Assembly (NCBI GenBank): GCA_903896505.1
Contig: CAITXU010000124.1
Location: 1-37,834, forward strand
Length of the DNA stretch: 37,834 nt
Direction of reading: 5' to 3'
DNA from: an uncultured Verrucomicrobiota bacterium
GTDB lineage: Bacteria; Verrucomicrobiota; Verrucomicrobiia; Limisphaerales; UBA9464
Part shown: positions 34,399 through 37,834 of the stretch, piece after piece
Numbering within the stretch: position 1 is the stretch's first letter
Layout: each line of letters starts with the position of its first letter
Notes under the pieces: generated by a model
What the model was told of the DNA's origin: nothing
Database searches by the model: none
Seen by the model: the letters and a program-made list of their open reading frames with translations, nothing else
Translations under genes and position numbers: made by a program

Positions 34399-36162
34399 AT
34401 GAAGAAAATGCGAATTCCAGCCGCCCTGCATTGGGTCGCAGTGGTGGTTTTCTCGTCCTTTATGGCGGCACGAGGCCAGGCAGATGCTTCCCGCCGGTCG
34501 ATAGACCATCTTTCCCTGACGGTTGAGCCCAGGGTTCCGAATCCGGTGCGGGAAAAAAATGTGACCGGGAAGATAGTCGTTACGGCCGTCTACAGGGACG
34601 GATCGCATCGGGTGCTCAAGACATCGGAAGCCGTGATCACGGCGAGGACCAAGTCTGCCAGCGGAAATGTGCAGGTCGTTGCCATCGAAGGCGGAAGGGT
34701 TGCCCCGCGAGAGGGCGGTGTCGCCACCGTGGAGGCGGTTGTCACCAACGGCGGCAAGACCTTCAAGGCCGCAGTCGACGTGGTGGTCACGCCCTACTAC
34801 CGCGACTATCACCAGACGCTCGTGCTGAAACTTTTTTTGGGCATGGAGGGGGAGCCCGTGGAACGCCTGGCCAAGGACCCCACCTTCCGGGCAGGGCACG
34901 ACGTGTTCTGCACCTTCGAAGAGGCCCTGGAGGTCATTCGCAAAACCGACAACCTGACGCGGGGCATTCCCAAGATCGTTTATCTGGTTGGCTGGCAAAA
35001 AGGGGGACACGATCACGGCTACCCTGCCTGGGACGAAGTGAATCCCCGAATGAAACGCTCGCAGGACGTCACCCCATTGGAAAGCCTGCGTTGGCTCATC
35101 CGCGAAGCCCGGAGGTTCAATACAACGGTCAGCCTGCACATCAACATGGCAGATGCCTACAAACAAAGTCCTCTGTGGGACGAGTACCTGGCCAAAGACT
35201 GCATTGCCAGGGACGAGAAGGGCCAGCCGTACACCGTCGGAATTCAGGTCCAAGGCGAGGACATGTACAATGTGGTCTATCCCAGGGAATGGGAGGCGGG
35301 CCTGGCCCAACGACGCATCGACCGGTTGATCCAGATGATTCCCGAATTGAAAGACGGGCACACCATCCACATCGATGTGTTCATCGCTAATCGCGATGGC
35401 GGCAGGCCGATCAGTCCCTGGCATGCCAAACCCGAAAATGGCGGATTGACCCCGGAGAAATGGGTGGAAACTCAGCGGAAAATTTTCCACTACTGGCGTG
35501 ACCGTGGTTTCGATGTCACCGGTGAGGGAACCGGATGGGCGCACCCGCCGGGAGAGCACTTTGTCGGGCTGCAACCGATGTCCTGGTGGTATTCCTGGAA
35601 CCCGATGGAGATACCGGAACGTCTGGGAGCGCGCGGCCGCACCGACCGCGGCGGTGATGGGGACTTCCGCTTCGGATCGAGCATGCACGGGGAAGAAATA
35701 TGGCGGGAAGACAAGATCAACATGCCCGGCTTTTTAGGGATGTTTTGCCGGACAACGCTTCCCTGGTATTACCTGAGTCGTCTCGATCGGTTGGATTTCA
35801 ATCAAGGCGTGTTGTTTTACAGCAACAGTGTTATGGCGCGAATGGAGGATGGGAGGAAAATCATCCGTAGGGAAGATTTCCTCCTCCGCGAAAATGACGA
35901 TCTCTTCGTTCCCGCGCTGTGGAAAACGCAGCGGGAAATCATCGCGTACAGCCAGAAAGGCTATGACGACAAGTCCTGGATTTTGCCTGAATCGTGGAAA
36001 TGGGTTTCGAAAGTGGACCTCTATAAAATCACCATCGAGGGGGGTGTCCTACTGAAAAGGAATGTCCCCGTGTCCGGCAGAAAGCTAAGCTTATCGGTCG
36101 GAGCCGATGAAGCGATTTCCATTCTCCCGGCAGGAGCCAGGTTTTCCAAAGGGTCCAAGTGA
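34399..36162 (+). CDS. Secreted glycoside hydrolase-like protein, GH101-like TIM barrel
   Basis: This 587-residue protein has a signal peptide (about 1-30, ending GQADA). An Ig-like N-terminal domain (about 35-145; LSLTVEPRVPNPVREKN, GVATVEAVVTNGGKTFKAAV) precedes a barrel (about 150-500). The latter contains YLVGWQKGGHDHGYPAWDEV, VSLHINMADAY, HTIHIDVFIANRDGG and FDVTGEGTGWAHPPG. The GHDxGYP and HIDVF features recall the catalytic module of endo-alpha-N-acetylgalactosaminidases (GH101), with the Asp of HIDVF as candidate nucleophile. The resemblance is partial and the enzyme may act on another glycan. A C-terminal beta domain follows (about 520-585). An ATG at 34408 or a TTG at 34375 are alternative starts. 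The gene is convergent with the S46 peptidase gene; 151 bp separate them, with only a weak TTCCGG/CCGGAA stem (36241-36261). Confidence 0.68.
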   Translation: MKKMRIPAALHWVAVVVFSSFMAARGQADASRRSIDHLSLTVEPRVPNPVREKNVTGKIVVTAVYRDGSHRVLKTSEAVITARTKSASGNVQVVAIEGGRVAPREGGVATVEAVVTNGGKTFKAAVDVVVTPYYRDYHQTLVLKLFLGMEGEPVERLAKDPTFRAGHDVFCTFEEALEVIRKTDNLTRGIPKIVYLVGWQKGGHDHGYPAWDEVNPRMKRSQDVTPLESLRWLIREARRFNTTVSLHINMADAYKQSPLWDEYLAKDCIARDEKGQPYTVGIQVQGEDMYNVVYPREWEAGLAQRRIDRLIQMIPELKDGHTIHIDVFIANRDGGRPISPWHAKPENGGLTPEKWVETQRKIFHYWRDRGFDVTGEGTGWAHPPGEHFVGLQPMSWWYSWNPMEIPERLGARGRTDRGGDGDFRFGSSMHGEEIWREDKINMPGFLGMFCRTTLPWYYLSRLDRLDFNQGVLFYSNSVMARMEDGRKIIRREDFLLRENDDLFVPALWKTQREIIAYSQKGYDDKSWILPESWKWVSKVDLYKITIEGGVLLKRNVPVSGRKLSLSVGADEAISILPAGARFSKGSK

Positions 36163-36313
36163 TCGCGCCCCATCCGAGCCTTCCGGGGTCGCTCGTCGGT
36201 GGCCCACTCCGGTCGCTCTCACGGCAAATCGGAAGGAAAGTTCCGGGTTGCCCAGCCGGAAACTTCTTGCGAATACGCGGTTGATCAGAACTCTCGTGGG
36301 ACGATCAGGGGCG

Positions 36314-37834
36314 TTACTTTTTTACCCGACCGGTTTTCAATTCATGGGCCACGTCGTCGGCTCCGTAAACCTTGGTCAGGGCTTCAAGTATGGCGCTGCT
36401 GTGGACACTGGTCGCGCGAGCCTGAGTGTCCTCGTAGGCGTAGTCGAGGACCAGGCTCTGCAGATTCCCGTCGAAGATGATGCCAACAAATTCCCCGGCG
36501 CGATTGATGACCGGACTTCCCGAGTTGCCTCCGATGATGTCGGCGGTACTGACGAAGTTGAACGGGGTCTTCAGGTCGAGGTGGGATTTGCGTTGAATCC
36601 AGCGCGACGGAAGATCAAAGGGCGGCTTCTGTTGATGTTCCGCCGCGCGCTGGTAAAGGCCCGCAAGTGTGGTGAATGGTGGGACTGGCTTTCCATCCTC
36701 GGTGTAACCAGCGACCGGTCCGTAAGCGAGCCGCAGGGTGAAGGTGGCATCAGGGTATGATCCGGTCCCTTCCAAGGCGAACCGCGCCCGGGCGATGGCC
36801 CCCTGCGCCTGCCGTTTGACCTCTTGCTGAGCTTCGGCGGTTTTCCTGAGTTGTCGCGCCTCCTCATCGATGCTTCGGGCCAGTTCAATCATCGGGTCAT
36901 TGGCGGCAACGACGGCCGAAGCCCCTTCCTTGTAGAGGCGTTTTCGGAAGGCGACGTCCCGAACCTGGGTTTTACTGATGAGTTCGGCGGCTCGTGCCCG
37001 GGGTGATTTGCCGGCCAGAACCCGTTGGACGGTGGCATCGGTGAAGCCCAGTTTTTCGGTAAGATACGTCAGCGAGTCCGCCAGAGTCGTGATTTCGTAA
37101 TCTGGATAGATGGGCCGTTCCGAAAAGAGGCTCAGTTCGAGCGAGGCCTTTTGAGATTCACCAAATTCCTCGAGACGTTCGCCATTGGGTTTCGGACGCT
37201 CTTCGGCTGCTCGGAGAAGGGTCCGGGCCAGAACAAACGATTCACTATTGAATCCATCGCGGCTTTCCAGCAATTGGTACCGCGGAACCAGGGTGGCTAA
37301 CGTGGACTGTGCCTGGTGAATTTTTTCGTAGGCGGCAACCGCCTCGGAGTATTGAGGGTCCGCGTTGAGTTTGGCGCGAAAGGCCTGTTCGGCTGTGGCT
37401 TTTTGACCCATCAAGACCGGGTCATACAGACCCGCCAATCGGCCATCGAACGCTTTGCGGGAATTTTGAACACCGAACAAGTCTTCCTTGGCGCGGCGTG
37501 CGTTTTCCTCGGACCTCGCGCTCCAGCCGGTCAAGAGGGTTTCGCGCCGCTTCAAAAGACTCATCCGGTAGGGTAGGGCAATGCTCCGTTGGTACTCGAG
37601 CTCATCCATCGTGAGCAGCCGTTCGGTTCGGCCAGGATGGCCGGCAACGAAGGTCAGTTCACCGTCCGCAGCCCCTGCCTTCGACCATTTCAGGTAATTA
37701 TCGATTTTGACGGGATGGCCGTTTTCATAGACGCGGAACAGGCAAATATCGAGGTCGAACCGGGGGAAGTCAAAATTGTCCGGGTCACCCCCGTAAAAGG
37801 CAATTTGCTGTTCGGGGGCGAACACGATTCGGAC
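36314..37834 (-). CDS. S46 family serine dipeptidyl-peptidase (partial, N terminus missing)
   Basis: S46 peptidases (DPP7/DPP11 type) remove dipeptides from peptide N termini in the periplasm of asaccharolytic and environmental bacteria. The visible 506 residues start beyond the signal sequence and the catalytic His, which lie off the right edge. Family features present are YGGDPDNFDFPRFDLDICLF (with the catalytic Asp of the chymotrypsin-like fold), FVAGHPGRTERLLT, a long helical domain (about residues 95-330 of the fragment) and the nucleophile motif GGNSGSPVINRAGEFVGIIF near the C terminus. The substrate-determining residue after the Ser region (FDGN) is not Arg, so DPP7-like rather than acidic-residue specificity is more likely; this is a tentative reading. 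The stop TAA is at 36314-36316. Confidence 0.9.
   Translation of the reverse strand, partial: VRIVFAPEQQIAFYGGDPDNFDFPRFDLDICLFRVYENGHPVKIDNYLKWSKAGAADGELTFVAGHPGRTERLLTMDELEYQRSIALPYRMSLLKRRETLLTGWSARSEENARRAKEDLFGVQNSRKAFDGRLAGLYDPVLMGQKATAEQAFRAKLNADPQYSEAVAAYEKIHQAQSTLATLVPRYQLLESRDGFNSESFVLARTLLRAAEERPKPNGERLEEFGESQKASLELSLFSERPIYPDYEITTLADSLTYLTEKLGFTDATVQRVLAGKSPRARAAELISKTQVRDVAFRKRLYKEGASAVVAANDPMIELARSIDEEARQLRKTAEAQQEVKRQAQGAIARARFALEGTGSYPDATFTLRLAYGPVAGYTEDGKPVPPFTTLAGLYQRAAEHQQKPPFDLPSRWIQRKSHLDLKTPFNFVSTADIIGGNSGSPVINRAGEFVGIIFDGNLQSLVLDYAYEDTQARATSVHSSAILEALTKVYGADDVAHELKTGRVKK

Noticed and set aside
34174..35688. 504-codon open frame on the minus strand
   Set aside because: It is antisense to the GH101-like gene and the end of the CE15 gene, whose plus-strand frames have signal peptides and conserved motifs; the minus frame shows no family feature.

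Overview
The window looks like part of a Verrucomicrobiota chromosome, probably close to the Pedosphaera/Limisphaerales group. This is inferred from gene content: a DUF1501 plus PSCyt1/DUF1549/DUF1553 pair, an H-X9-DG pseudopilin, a ThuA/DUF6797/propeller protein, a PEP-CTERM protein, a CE15 esterase, high GC and few clear Shine-Dalgarno sites. No RNA gene was recognised.

Layout. Positions 1-7150 hold ordinary genes: the tail of an unknown gene, a tightly overlapping sugar-nucleotide dehydratase/VanZ/ComEC operon, trmB, a pseudopilin and nth. A hairpin-rich repeat sits between comEC and trmB and supplies both stop codons. Positions 7077-11659 carry the DUF1501 and cytochrome pair on the minus strand. 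Positions 11903-17437 carry a beta-carbonic anhydrase lipoprotein, a PEP-CTERM protein with a clear terminator, and a two-gene unit of a YHYH protein and a protein that fuses MbnP-like and MbnH-like (di-haem peroxidase) domains. Positions 17573-25107 carry a glutaminase-STAS-cNMP protein, a very large tandem ThuA/DUF6797/propeller protein, FdhD and a membrane-anchored thioredoxin.

The most notable region is 25383-32274, a diversity-generating retroelement (DGR) attached to what looks like an NAD-consuming, NLR-like conflict system. A SIR2-like/TIR fusion overlaps by 8 bp a STAND NTPase with a transmembrane segment, WD40 repeats and a C-terminal FGE-sulfatase (C-type-lectin-like) domain. The end of that domain is a variable repeat (VR). 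It is followed by a 17-bp inverted repeat, an HRDC-type accessory gene, a DGR-type reverse transcriptase (IGxxTSQ and YMDD motifs), and a template repeat (TR) 51 bp after the RT stop. Aligned by eye, TR and VR differ at 16 positions and all 16 are adenines in TR; none of the 92 non-adenine TR positions is changed. This is the signature of adenine-specific mutagenic retrohoming. The present VR also carries one extra T at a mutated AA dinucleotide. It shifts the frame and replaces the conserved end of the FGE fold with an unrelated tail, so this allele may be an off or failed variant.

Downstream of the TR is about 760 bp without an intact gene. It contains a minus-strand relic of an excisionase-type HTH protein. 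A CE15 glucuronoyl esterase, a GH101-like glycosidase and a partial S46 peptidase follow. All family names come from motifs read by eye; no database search was run.
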